DNA of 64,000 nucleotides, from contig NZ_FNQO01000001.1 of NCBI RefSeq assembly GCF_900107725.1, positions 860,458-924,457 of the forward strand, read 5' to 3'. How positions within the stretch are numbered: the first letter of the stretch is position 1; every line of letters starts with the position of its first letter. A program made the position numbers and the translations under genes. Below, piece by piece: positions 16,618-24,952 of this stretch. Under the pieces are notes generated by a model. That model saw only the letters and a list, made by a program, of their open reading frames with translations. It was not told the DNA's origin and searched no databases. Origin of the DNA: Microbulbifer marinus (GTDB lineage Bacteria > Pseudomonadota > Gammaproteobacteria > Pseudomonadales > Cellvibrionaceae).

Positions 16618-19600
16618 CTATGCCGGCTCCGGGGACTCCTGCCGGACTCGGCCCAGTTGCCGGGCACCCGCCCCCGCTGCCACTTCGTCCGTGCGGACCT
16701 TGTGGAAAATCGCATAGAGCACCGGCACTGCGATCAGCGTCAGCACCGTTGCGAAGCCGAGGCCGCCCATAATGGTCACCGCCATATCGGCAAAGAACGC
16801 ATCGAACAACAGCGGCGACATGCCGAGAATGGTGGTCACCGCGGCGAGGAATACCGGGCGCAAACGGCTGACACTGGCCTGCTGAATCGCGGTCAGTCGC
16901 GGCAGGCCGGCGTGGGTCTGCGCCTCGATTTCATCAACGAGAACCACCGCATTCTTGATCAGCATGCCCGACAGGCTGAGCACCCCCAGCAGCGACATAA
17001 AGCCAAACGGCAGGCCGGAAACCAGCAGGCCAATCACTACGCCCACCAGCGACATGGGCACCACCAACCAGATAATTACCGGCTCCTTTACGGTACCGAA
17101 CAGCAATACCGAGATCAGGATCATCATCAGGAAGCCAAGCGGCAGGCCCTTGCCCAGCGCCTTCTGCGCGTCGGAGGAGCGTTCGTACTCGCCGCCGAAT
17201 TCCAGCCGGTAACCGGGGGGCAGCGACAGCTGTTCGGCTTCCGCTCGAATGCGTGCGAAGGCCGCCATTGCCGTAACCCCTTCCGGGGCATCACCGCTGA
17301 TGGTGATGGTCGGCACGCGGTTGCGACGCTGGATCAGCCCCTCTTCCGCCGTGGTTTCGAATTTTTCCACCAGCTGTCCGGCGGGGATATAACCGCGTTC
17401 GTTCGGGCTCCACACCAGGCGATCCTGCAGCGAGCCCACCTGATTGCGATCGCCCTGCGGCAGGCGCGCGACGATGGGAATAATGCGATCGCCACTCTCG
17501 AAGCCGCCGACCCGGTAGCCGGCTGTGGCGAACTGCAGCGTGCGGCTGATATCGGCACCGGTTACACCCGCCACCCGCGCCCGCTCGTCGTCGAGATGCG
17601 CACGGATGGTTGGCTCGCGCCCGCGCCAGTCGTGGCGAATATCTTCCAGTCCCTTGTTGCGGAACAGGTCTTCCACATCACCGGCCATAGCGCGCAGCGT
17701 ATTGAAGTCAGGGCCGGAAATTCGAACTTCCACATCCGCCCCGCCGCCAGGGCCGAATACCAATCGCTTGAAAGTGATCAGCGCTTCCGGCTGCGCGTTG
17801 CGCAGTTCCTTTTCCGCCCGCTCGATCAGCGCCACGATCTGTTCGCGGTTTTCCGTGCGTACGATCAACTGGCCATAGGAAGGGTTCGGTGGCTCCGGTG
17901 CGTAGGTCAGCATAAAGCGATCGGCGCCGCGCCCCGCCACCGAGGTTACCGAGACCACCTCTTGCTGCGCCTGCATGAATTGCGTCGCCTGTTGCAAGGC
18001 GCTCTCCGTGCGGTGAATGTCGCTGCCCTGGGGCATGAAGTAATTCACGTAAAACAGCGGCGCATTGGAATTCGGGAAGAAGCCCTGTTTGACAAAGCCG
18101 AAGCCAAAGTAGCTGAGCAGGGTCACCGCCACCAGCAATGCAACTGTGCGACCGCGGTGATTCAGCGCCCCGGAAAGTGCGCGCCCATACATCCGGTAAA
18201 AGCGCCCACCGTACGGATCGTCAGATTCCGCGTCCTTGGCCGGCTTGAACAGGTGGTAGCCGAGATACGGCGTGACGGTAATGGCCAGCACCCAGCTCAG
18301 CAGCAGGGAAATGCCAATCACCGCGAACAGCGAAAACAGGAACTCACCGGTAGCGTCACTCGACAGACCGATGCCCGAGAATGCCATGATGCCGATAATG
18401 GTCGCGCCCAGCAGCGGCCAGAAAGTCTGGCGCACCACGCGGCCGGCAGCACGCTGCGGTGACTCTTTTTTCTGCACCCCCATCAGCATGCCCTCGGCAA
18501 CCACGATGGCGTTGTCCACCAGCATACCCATGGCAATAATCAGTGCGCCGAGGGAAATCCGCTGCAGGTTAAAACCGAGCAGGTTCATGATCAGTACCGT
18601 GCCCAGCACCGTCAGGCCGAGCACTGTGCCGACGACAACCCCGGAACGCCAGCCCATAAACGCGCACAGCACCAGAGTGACGATCACTATTGAGGAGACC
18701 AGGTTGAACAGGAAGCCGTCGACACTTCCCTCGACTACGCGATGCTGTTCATAGACCGGATGAATCTCGATACCCAGTGGCAGGCCCTGCGCCAGCTCGG
18801 CGAGCTTCGCCTCGACTGCCTTGCCCACATCCACGATATTGGTGTTCTGGGCGCCGGCAACACCGATCAGGATCGCAGGCTTGCCATTGAAGCGAGCGAT
18901 AAAGTTCGGGTTTTCGTCGTAACCGAGGGAGACCTCGGCAATGTCCCGCACCGCCAGCATCGCGGTGGAGCCGGGCACACCGACCAGGATGTTGCGGATC
19001 GACTCCAGGTCACTGGCCTGGTTGTTCAGCACGATCCGGGTGCGCAGATCCCGCCCCTCGATCTCGCCAACCTGCTGGGTAGCGCTTTCCGACTGCAGTA
19101 CCTGCGCCAGATCGTCGAGAGAAAAGCCGAAATGCGCGAGGCGCGCCTCATCGATATCGAGATAGGCGACCTCATCGATAACCCCGGAACGGGATACCTT
19201 GGCGACACCATCCACAGTCAGCAGCTCACGGCGGATCGCCTTGGTGATGTCACGCATCTCGGTCAGGGAAAAGCCGTCACCGGTCACGGCGTAGTAGATA
19301 CCGAAGACCTCACCGAAATCGTCATTGACCACGGATTCCATCGCGCCGCGGGGCAGCCGCGCCTGCGCATCGCGCACCTTGCGGCGCAGCTCGTCCCACA
19401 CCTGCGCCAGTTCGGCGGAAGCGTAATGGTCGTCGATCAGCACACGGATTTCCGACATGCCCGGGCGGGACGTCGATGAAATGCGCTTCAGCTGCCCCAT
19501 TTGCTGAATGGCAACCTCGAGCTTTTCGGTCACCTCCTCTTCCACCTGCCGCGCGCTAGCGCCCGGGTAGGCGGTAAAGACGCGGGCTTCCTTGATGGTA

Positions 19601-19719
19601 AAGGCCGGATCCTCGAGGCGGCCGATATCGGCCAACCCCCAGAGGCCACCGACCAGGCAGATCAGCATCAGCAGCCAGCTGTAGACCGGTCGCTCGATAA
19701 ATACATCAGAAATCTTCAC
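16618..19719 (-). CDS. RND efflux permease (AcrB-like)
   Basis: The 1033-residue protein has the RND duplicated plan: TM1 near residue 15, a large periplasmic domain, TM2-6 (about 335-490), TM7 near 530, a second periplasmic domain and TM8-12 at the C-terminus. Motifs include GAxARQVEEEVTEKLE and TM4 GMLVDNAIVVAEG. The usual two consecutive aspartates of TM4 are Asp-Asn here, as in one subset of RND pumps. The gene is last in a TetR-adaptor-permease operon (spacing 34 bp to the adaptor). It is likely a drug or toxic-compound exporter; the outer-membrane channel must be encoded elsewhere. Confidence 0.92.
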   Translation of the reverse strand: MKISDVFIERPVYSWLLMLICLVGGLWGLADIGRLEDPAFTIKEARVFTAYPGASARQVEEEVTEKLEVAIQQMGQLKRISSTSRPGMSEIRVLIDDHYASAELAQVWDELRRKVRDAQARLPRGAMESVVNDDFGEVFGIYYAVTGDGFSLTEMRDITKAIRRELLTVDGVAKVSRSGVIDEVAYLDIDEARLAHFGFSLDDLAQVLQSESATQQVGEIEGRDLRTRIVLNNQASDLESIRNILVGVPGSTAMLAVRDIAEVSLGYDENPNFIARFNGKPAILIGVAGAQNTNIVDVGKAVEAKLAELAQGLPLGIEIHPVYEQHRVVEGSVDGFLFNLVSSIVIVTLVLCAFMGWRSGVVVGTVLGLTVLGTVLIMNLLGFNLQRISLGALIIAMGMLVDNAIVVAEGMLMGVQKKESPQRAAGRVVRQTFWPLLGATIIGIMAFSGIGLSSDATGEFLFSLFAVIGISLLLSWVLAITVTPYLGYHLFKPAKDAESDDPYGGRFYRMYGRALSGALNHRGRTVALLVAVTLLSYFGFGFVKQGFFPNSNAPLFYVNYFMPQGSDIHRTESALQQATQFMQAQQEVVSVTSVAGRGADRFMLTYAPEPPNPSYGQLIVRTENREQIVALIERAEKELRNAQPEALITFKRLVFGPGGGADVEVRISGPDFNTLRAMAGDVEDLFRNKGLEDIRHDWRGREPTIRAHLDDERARVAGVTGADISRTLQFATAGYRVGGFESGDRIIPIVARLPQGDRNQVGSLQDRLVWSPNERGYIPAGQLVEKFETTAEEGLIQRRNRVPTITISGDAPEGVTAMAAFARIRAEAEQLSLPPGYRLEFGGEYERSSDAQKALGKGLPLGFLMMILISVLLFGTVKEPVIIWLVVPMSLVGVVIGLLVSGLPFGFMSLLGVLSLSGMLIKNAVVLVDEIEAQTHAGLPRLTAIQQASVSRLRPVFLAAVTTILGMSPLLFDAFFADMAVTIMGGLGFATVLTLIAVPVLYAIFHKVRTDEVAAGAGARQLGRVRQESPEPA

Positions 19720-19753
19720 GATACTTCCCCACTCTTATCAGTGGCCGGCAAAT

Positions 19754-20833
19754 TTACTGTACGGACTGCTGCGCATAATTGCGCACTTTGGCCCCTTCAT
19801 AGAGGTGCTGGCCACCGGCGGCAACCATTTTCATCGACGGCTGCAGGCCTGCGGTGATCTGCACCACGCTGCCATCGGTACGCCCCAGCTCAACCGGCGT
19901 TCTGGATACCGACTGATCGTCGTTGATCAGCCAGACGAAAGGAGAGCCGTCCGCGCTGTTCTGAACCGCGGACAGGGGCACCCACAGGTCGCCCTGTGCA
20001 TGGTTGAGTTTCAGATTCACGCGCGCCGTCATGCCCGGTAGTATCTGCACATTCTCCGGGCGCGGCATACCCAGCTCGACGATATAGGTCTGGGTTACGC
20101 TGTCCGCTTCCGCCTGGTGCTCGCGGTATTCCAGCGGGAATTCATGGCCGGGCAGGAATTCAAATGTTGCGGTGATGGACTGCACCCGTTCCCGGCTCGC
20201 CGTTGCCAGCAGTTTTTCCGGCACCGAAACCTGAATTCGCACTTCGGAAACATTCTGCAGACGGACGATGCCCTGACCGGGCAGCACGTTGGTGTAGTTC
20301 TCCACCAGCTGACGCGTTGCCAGCGCGTCGAAGGGCACGCGCAGTTTCGTGTAGGCGAGATCCTGCTCCGCCTTTTCCAGCGTCACCTTGGCCAGGTTGT
20401 AACTGGTCTCGGTCTCATCCAGCTGCTGTTGGGAAATCACACTGCGCTCCGCCAGGGACCGCTGGCGCGCCAGGGTCTTCTCCAGCAGTTCGAGATTGAC
20501 GCGCGCCTCCTTGACCCGGCGACGGAAGTCGCGGTCGTCCAGTGTCGCGATCAACTTGCCCTTGGGGATTATCTCGCCCTCGCGAAACTGCAGCTGGTCC
20601 AGCTTGCCGCCGACCTGGAAGGACAGGTCAACGGTCTGCACCGCCTTGACCCGCCCGGCAAACTGACGCTGGCTGATTTCTCCATCGCTGGACACAGTGG
20701 CGATTTTTACCGGCCACTGCCGCTCTGACTGCTCCTCGCCAGCCCCGGAATCGGAGCAACCGGCGACGGCCGCGGCAACCGCCAGCAGCGCAATTAAGGG
20801 GAAACGGACATTAGCGGACAATTTCATATTCAC
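19754..20833 (-). CDS. RND efflux periplasmic adaptor subunit (MFP, lipoprotein)
   Basis: The 359-residue protein has a lipobox (AAAVAGC, Cys near 26) and the membrane-fusion-protein plan: a lipoyl-like beta-barrel start (VDLSFQVGGKLDQLQFREGEII), an alpha-helical hairpin (KEARVNLELLEKTLARQRSLAERSVISQQQLDETE...), the returning half-motif and a beta-barrel with NVQILPGMTARVNL. It links the permease encoded downstream to an outer-membrane channel. Confidence 0.92.
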   Translation of the reverse strand: MNMKLSANVRFPLIALLAVAAAVAGCSDSGAGEEQSERQWPVKIATVSSDGEISQRQFAGRVKAVQTVDLSFQVGGKLDQLQFREGEIIPKGKLIATLDDRDFRRRVKEARVNLELLEKTLARQRSLAERSVISQQQLDETETSYNLAKVTLEKAEQDLAYTKLRVPFDALATRQLVENYTNVLPGQGIVRLQNVSEVRIQVSVPEKLLATASRERVQSITATFEFLPGHEFPLEYREHQAEADSVTQTYIVELGMPRPENVQILPGMTARVNLKLNHAQGDLWVPLSAVQNSADGSPFVWLINDDQSVSRTPVELGRTDGSVVQITAGLQPSMKMVAAGGQHLYEGAKVRNYAQQSVQ

Positions 20834-20877
20834 TTCCCAGAAACTCGAATTTGGGATTACAGGAATCGACAGGAGAG

Positions 20878-21414
20878 TCAGTCGAGATCCGCTGAGAGTT
20901 CCAGCAGACGTTTGCGCAGGCGCTCGAAAATAGGGTCACCGGGCTCCATCACGCCGAGTACACGACCGAGGAACAGGCCGCGGGTGGCGAACAACAGCAG
21001 CAGCGCCAGGTCCGGATCACTGCACTTCCCGCCCAGTTCGTCGCGGATTTTGGCCTCCTTGGCCTTGATCGGCTCCAGCAGTGCCGGATCCTCGGCCACC
21101 GCGGCGATCAAGGCACGCGGCAGGGTTTCCTCGTCCTCCATCAGGGCGAACATGGAATGAATGCGGGATGCCAGAGGGCCGCCGCTGTCGCCGCCCTTGG
21201 CCGCATATTCCGCGGCCAACTCCGATTCGCAGGCGATAGACGATTCCAGCATCGCCTGCAGCAGCGCCTGCTTGGTGCGAAAGTGGTGCAACAGCCCCCC
21301 CTTGCTCAGGCCGCACTGCGCCGCCACCGCATCGAGCGTGAGCTTGCGCGCGCCCTTTTCCCGCACCACCTCTTCGGCGGCACGGATGATGGCCTCCTTA
21401 TCGACCTTGGACAT
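20878..21414 (-). CDS. TetR/AcrR family regulator of the efflux operon
   Basis: The start at 21414 has GGGAGG just upstream (178 residues). The N-terminal HTH (AIIRAAEEVVREKGARKLTLDAVAAQCGLSKGGLLHHFRTKQALL) is typical TetR; the C-terminal part is the ligand-binding helical domain. It is first in the operon with the adaptor and permease, 44 bp upstream of the adaptor gene, and probably autorepresses it. A partial palindrome (21446-21459) lies 32 bp before its start. Confidence 0.9.
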   Translation of the reverse strand: MSKVDKEAIIRAAEEVVREKGARKLTLDAVAAQCGLSKGGLLHHFRTKQALLQAMLESSIACESELAAEYAAKGGDSGGPLASRIHSMFALMEDEETLPRALIAAVAEDPALLEPIKAKEAKIRDELGGKCSDPDLALLLLFATRGLFLGRVLGVMEPGDPIFERLRKRLLELSADLD

Positions 21415-21445
21415 CTGACCTCCCGGACATTTATGGTCAAAACCA

Positions 21446-21459
21446 ACCAACTAGACGGT
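21446..21459. promoter_or_regulatory. Possible TetR operator (ACCNNCTAGNNGGT)
   Basis: ACCAACTAGACGGT has two-fold symmetry (10 of 14 positions) around a CTAG centre, 32 bp upstream of the tetR start. A second, shorter perfect palindrome, CGACCATACGGTCG, lies at 21519-21532. Either could be the site for the encoded regulator. Confidence 0.35.
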
Positions 21460-21678
21460 ATGTTAGCGATTTGGGGAACGGGGTCAAGAAAATGGCCTGA
21501 GATGACAGGGAAAAAAAGCGACCATACGGTCGGGACGGTGCCTCCGCGGCGACTACCCGTTGCCCTCGAGCAGCATGGGGCTGACACAGCCACGCCCGAC
21601 AGAAAGCGATAGCCTTGGGCGGCACAGGTGCAGAACGAGCTATACAAAGACTCCCGCAAACCCGGGAGCGGAAGTAAA

Positions 21679-22092
21679 ATGCCGCCAAAGCCCGTAATCA
21701 ACAAAGCAACCATGCCTGAACAAAACTGCCCCTGCGGCTCCGGCAAATCCTTCGAGAAATGCTGCAACCTGTATCTGTCCGGCCAGGCCTATCCCAACAC
21801 TGCCGAGGCATTGATGCGCAGTCGTTTCAGCGCTTTCGCCACCGGCAACCTGCCCTATCTGCGCAAGACCTGGGATCCGGCCACCTGCCCGGAGCTGGAT
21901 GCCGACGACCTGCAGAACCAGTGGACCCGGCTGGAAGTCATCCGGAGCAAGCAGGGGCTTAAGAAATCGATCGTGGAATTCAAGGCGTGGTATCTGCAAA
22001 ACGATATCGAACACGAGATGCACGAGGTTTCGCTGTTCAAGCTGCACAAGAAGCGATGGGTCTACATCGAGCCACTACCGGGCTGGCCCTAA
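21679..22092 (+). CDS. YchJ-like SEC-C domain protein
   Basis: The start at 21679 has a GGAAG Shine-Dalgarno; 137 residues. The N-terminal CPCGSGKSFEKCC is the SEC-C zinc-binding motif, followed by the conserved AEALMRSRFSAFATG and the helical YchJ domain to WPVYIEP-like end. The function of YchJ is unsettled; zinc binding through the cysteines is inferred from the motif. No operon partner. A palindromic intergenic repeat follows the stop. Confidence 0.85.
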   Translation: MPPKPVINKATMPEQNCPCGSGKSFEKCCNLYLSGQAYPNTAEALMRSRFSAFATGNLPYLRKTWDPATCPELDADDLQNQWTRLEVIRSKQGLKKSIVEFKAWYLQNDIEHEMHEVSLFKLHKKRWVYIEPLPGWP

Positions 22093-22102
22093 CCCGGAAT
22101 AT

Positions 22103-22188
22103 GTGCCGTAGGGTGCACCGTGCGCACCACATCAGGGTCGATGCGGATTAATGCCCCTTTTGGGGCGCGCGGCACACCCTACGGGCAC
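22103..22188. repeat. Palindromic MITE-like intergenic repeat
   Basis: The outer arms CCGTAGGGTG (22106-22115) and CACCCTACGG (22175-22184) are exact inverted repeats. Inside is a perfect GCCCC-TTTT-GGGGC hairpin (22153-22166). The GTAGGGTGCACCGTGCGCACC motif is of the type seen in many gammaproteobacterial intergenic repeats. Confidence 0.65.
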
Positions 22189-22203
22189 CATTGTAAGAAC
22201 CGC

Positions 22204-22234
22204 AAAAAATCGCGGGAGCCTTTCCACTCCCGCG
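22204..22234 (-). terminator. Terminator of the rtcB operon
   Basis: The perfect 8-bp stem CGCGGGAG/CTCCCGCG (22211-22234) is preceded on the plus strand by six A (22204-22209), giving a T-tract on the minus strand. It lies about 85 bp after the last gene of the operon. Confidence 0.85.
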
Positions 22235-22317
22235 CTGCCTTTAACATTTTCTGTTTCGTGGCGAACCGCTCGCCGGACTTGGCCCTGACATGGACGCCCC
22301 CCTTGCGAAGAAGAGGG

Positions 22318-23301
22318 TTAAGCGCAATACGATTGCGCGGTTTGTTGCTTTTCATTGCTAGGGAGCTCCTCAGTAAAATCCAATAAATACCACTGCTGAT
22401 TACCTATCTTTCTCATCTTCCTCCTCGAAGATTTGTCGTCGTACAGAAATTGTGGGCCACTGGAAACGCGCCGGAAACAAAACTTTTCCGGCAGCGTCGA
22501 ATAAACGGACCTTGGCGGACGGCAGTTTTTCACCTTACAACCGGTCTCCCAGCTGTGGTAGAAGATCCTGTGAATGCCTATCTCCGTCAGTAAAAACTCG
22601 ACCGTTGCCGCGAGCATTGCTTCCGACCAGTGCCCCAGGTGAGGAGCTATGGCTTTCTCGAAATATTCCACCGTCTGTTCCGGTGAGAAAGTCTCGCACC
22701 AGCGCCGCCTACGCGGGCCTGGCTTTGCAGCCAGGCACTGTTTCGCGTGTCTGAACAGCCAGGATGCTTCCCGCAGCCAGTCGTTCTGGACCTCTTCAAT
22801 CAGCGCCGTATCCGACTCCAGGTCCAGGTCGATCCGGGACCAGGCCAGGGTATTACGTAACTTGCTGGTCGGGTGGCCGGCGAAACCAAACGGCGAAGCG
22901 TCGGCGTCGACTTTCAATTTACGGTAGAGCCTGTCGTGCTCATTGGAAAAGTTCAGCTGCAGAACCAGGTTGCGCCCCGCCCTCGATGTCTGGTACCAGC
23001 TGCTCTTGCGCTCACTGCCCCAGAGGCCCAGGCTCAGGGTGTAGCAGTGGAAACGCTCCGGCCAATAGCTGGACAACACTTCCGGGCGCGCTATCCCATC
23101 ACCACAGGAACCCAGTAGTTCCCGTACCAGCGGTTTGTCGAGCAGGCGCCGCATATGGCTCTGACGCAGCGCACCAACGGGCCTGCCACTGTTGCAGTAG
23201 TGCCCCAACAACGTCAGGGCATACCTGTCCTTAAAGTAGAAGTACTTGATGCGTCCCTGCGGCAAGCACGCGATGATTTCTTCTGCCAGTTTGACGTCCA
23301 T
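22318..23301 (-). CDS. Unknown protein in the rtcB operon
   Basis: The 327-residue protein is counted from the ATG at 23301 (MDVKLAEEIIACLPQGRIKYFYFKDRYALTLL). Many conserved-looking aromatic and basic residues and three C-terminal cysteine/His-bearing stretches (HSWETGCKVKNCRPPRS) are present, but I do not recognise a family. It follows rtcB by 32 bp in one transcript ending at the terminator 22204-22234, so it could serve RNA repair. Oddity: the best Shine-Dalgarno (AAGGAGGAG, 23327-23335) sits ahead of an out-of-frame ATG at 23320, which opens only 29 codons. So either the start is unusual or there is a frameshift. Confidence 0.6.
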   Translation of the reverse strand: MDVKLAEEIIACLPQGRIKYFYFKDRYALTLLGHYCNSGRPVGALRQSHMRRLLDKPLVRELLGSCGDGIARPEVLSSYWPERFHCYTLSLGLWGSERKSSWYQTSRAGRNLVLQLNFSNEHDRLYRKLKVDADASPFGFAGHPTSKLRNTLAWSRIDLDLESDTALIEEVQNDWLREASWLFRHAKQCLAAKPGPRRRRWCETFSPEQTVEYFEKAIAPHLGHWSEAMLAATVEFLLTEIGIHRIFYHSWETGCKVKNCRPPRSVYSTLPEKFCFRRVSSGPQFLYDDKSSRRKMRKIGNQQWYLLDFTEELPSNEKQQTAQSYCA

Positions 23302-23333
23302 GTTTGAAATCCACGCCCATGCGCGGCTCCTCC

Positions 23334-24542
23334 TTAACCTTTTATACAAATAACCTGGCGCAGCGTATGCACAACGTCCACCAGATCGGACTGGTTTTGC
23401 ATCACCTGATCGATATCCTTGTAGGCAGCGGGGATCTCGTCGATCACGCCGCTGTCCTTCCGACACTGGATACCTCTGGTCTGCTCCTCCAGATCCCCGC
23501 GAGTAAAGCGCTTGCGGGCGGCGGTGCGGCTCATCTTCCGTCCGGCGCCGTGGGCGCAGGAGCAGAAGGAGTCGGCGTTGCCGCGGCCGCGCACGATAAA
23601 CGACTTGGCGCCCATGGAGCCGGGGATGATTCCCAGCTGGTCCCGCTGTGCGCTAATCGCTCCCTTGCGTGTCACGAACACATCGCGACCGAAGTGCTGC
23701 TCCCGCACCACATAGTTGTGGTGGCAGTTGATTGCCTCGGACGTCAGGGTGAACTCGGGCAGATGCTCGCGTAGGCAGCCAAGCACCAGCTTAATCATCT
23801 CCTGGCGGTTTACTCGCGCGTACTCCTGGGCCCAGTTGACTGCCTCGATATAATCATCGAAGTGGCTATTGCCTTCGCTGAAATAAGCGAGATCCCGGTC
23901 CGGCAGGTTGTGCATGTGCCCGGCCATATCCTTGCGCGCCAGCTGAATAAAGTGCTGGCCGATGGCGTTGCCAATGCCGCGGCTGCCGGAGTGCAGCATC
24001 ACCCAGACCGCATTGCTCTCATCAATACAGATCTCGATAAAGTGGTTGCCGCCGCCGAGTGTTCCCAGCTGCGTCACCCAGGTCTGCTGCGGCTGGCGCA
24101 GCTTTTTCAGCAACTCCGGATGCTTGTCGAACAACCTCTCCGCACCGGGAGCAAGATGTTTGCAGGCAGCTTCCCGGGCGTTAATCATCTTGTGACGACC
24201 AAAGCCCACGGGGACTTTCACCTCAATGGCATCCCGCAGCGGCTTCAGGTTGTCCGGCAACTGGTTTGCGTGCAGCGACGTACGCACCGCGTTCATGCCA
24301 CAGCCGATATCCACTCCCACCGCAGCGGGAATAATCGCACTGACGGTGGGGATCACGGATCCCACGGTAGCCCCCTTGCCGAGATGCACATCGGGCATGG
24401 CCGCCACGTGCGAGTGAACTATCGGAAGCTGGGCGATATTTTTCAGTTGTTGCAATGCCGCCGGCTCCACCTCTTCGGTGTAAATTTTTACCGGCACGGT
24501 TCCTGGCGGCGCATTGCTGTTCAGTACCATTTTTACAGGCAT
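23334..24542 (-). CDS. rtcB: RNA-splicing ligase RtcB
   Basis: This 402-residue protein has the family length. Active-site elements are visible: VGVDIGCGMNAVRT (metal-binding Asp and Cys), FIEICIDES, SGSRGIGNAIGQHF, the NCHHNYVV metal-histidine pair, GSMGAKSFIVRGRG and the guanylylated-His context CSCAHGAGRKMSR. RtcB joins 2',3'-cyclic-phosphate or 3'-phosphate ends to 5'-OH ends using GTP and Mn2+, for example on tRNA or rRNA cut by toxins. A structured leader with terminator lies directly upstream (24600-24790). An unknown gene follows in the same operon; no archease or rtcA is in the window. Confidence 0.97.
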   Translation of the reverse strand: MPVKMVLNSNAPPGTVPVKIYTEEVEPAALQQLKNIAQLPIVHSHVAAMPDVHLGKGATVGSVIPTVSAIIPAAVGVDIGCGMNAVRTSLHANQLPDNLKPLRDAIEVKVPVGFGRHKMINAREAACKHLAPGAERLFDKHPELLKKLRQPQQTWVTQLGTLGGGNHFIEICIDESNAVWVMLHSGSRGIGNAIGQHFIQLARKDMAGHMHNLPDRDLAYFSEGNSHFDDYIEAVNWAQEYARVNRQEMIKLVLGCLREHLPEFTLTSEAINCHHNYVVREQHFGRDVFVTRKGAISAQRDQLGIIPGSMGAKSFIVRGRGNADSFCSCAHGAGRKMSRTAARKRFTRGDLEEQTRGIQCRKDSGVIDEIPAAYKDIDQVMQNQSDLVDVVHTLRQVICIKG

Positions 24543-24599
24543 AACGAATCCCTGGATTACTCCACGTTTTTATAAGAGTCGCCTTCCAAGGCCGGAAAT

Positions 24600-24627
24600 A
24601 AAAAAGCCCTGGCATTAGCCAGGGCTT
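24600..24627 (-). terminator. Intrinsic terminator (attenuator) 58 bp upstream of rtcB
   Basis: A perfect 10-bp stem, AAGCCCTGGC/GCCAGGGCTT with a 4-base loop, is read on the minus strand as a hairpin followed by a T run (24600-24605) and ATTTCC. It lies between the leader ORF and the rtcB start, so it would terminate the leader transcript unless disrupted. Confidence 0.92.
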
Positions 24628-24686
24628 CAAAGAGTTCTGGCTTGAAAGGCGTTGCTACCTTTCAAGCGCGAGCACATGAAAGGTGT

Positions 24687-24722
24687 TTAGATAAACCGAC
24701 TTTTTACTGGTTGATACCGCAT
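24687..24722 (-). CDS. rtcB leader peptide (11 residues)
   Basis: The ORF encodes MRYQPVKSRFI and stops at TAA. Its Shine-Dalgarno AAGGAG (24730-24735) has ideal 7-base spacing. The ORF sits in the loop of the large 24671-24746 stem, so ribosome position on it would change which hairpin forms downstream. It contains single Tyr, Gln, Pro, Lys, Ser, Phe and Ile codons plus two Arg codons, without runs. It therefore does not look like a classical amino-acid biosynthetic attenuator, but could respond to general stalling or broken tRNAs. Confidence 0.7.
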   Translation of the reverse strand: MRYQPVKSRFI

Positions 24723-24796
24723 TTTATGACTCCTTTTTCATGTGCTGCCGTGGTTGCGGACCACAGCGAATTGGAGAGTTATTGAAAGTTGTGGCG

Positions 24797-24824
24797 AGTC
24801 TAAACAGAGCCCAACAAATGTCAA
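24797..24824 (-). promoter_or_regulatory. Promoter of the rtcB leader transcript
   Basis: On the minus strand, TTGACA (24819-24824) and TAGACT (24797-24802) are separated by 16 bp. This places the RNA start near 24790, about 65 bases ahead of the leader ORF. Confidence 0.7.
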
Positions 24825-24952
24825 CAAAAAAATAGTGGATTGACGTGATTTTTCTTTTTCCTGTTTCAACCTCTTGAAAAACATCCGTGAACGGAAGTCG
24901 AACGCACCATATAATATTTTCAGCCTTAGATTAGCCGTCGAAACGGAAGAGC

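Larger units (their letters stand above)
24600..24790 (-). ncRNA. rtcB attenuator leader RNA with competing hairpins
   Basis: Read on the minus strand, five segments can form mutually exclusive pairs. (1) GCACATGAAA-type arms 24736-24746 and 24671-24681 (11 bp) enclose the leader ORF. (2) 24677-24683 can instead pair with 24658-24664 (7 bp). (3) 24658-24666 pairs with 24641-24649 (9 bp, CTTGAAAGG/CCTTTCAAG). (4) 24637-24642 can pair with 24617-24622 (6 bp), which breaks the terminator. (5) The terminator is 24604-24627. A small 5-bp hairpin (24750-24764) lies near the 5' end. This is the layout of translational attenuation. An alternative is a free-standing small RNA. Confidence 0.75.

Noticed and set aside
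16312-18462. A 716-codon open frame opposite the RND permease gene
   Set aside because: It is an antisense open frame in a high-GC gene; its translation is low-complexity (His/Arg/Gln-rich) without any fold, while the permease has all family motifs.
24600-24790. A Y-RNA or tRNA-like RNA beside rtcB
   Set aside because: No acceptor-type stem, T-loop or CCA was found; the promoter-ORF-competing stems-terminator order fits attenuation better. A free small RNA remains possible.
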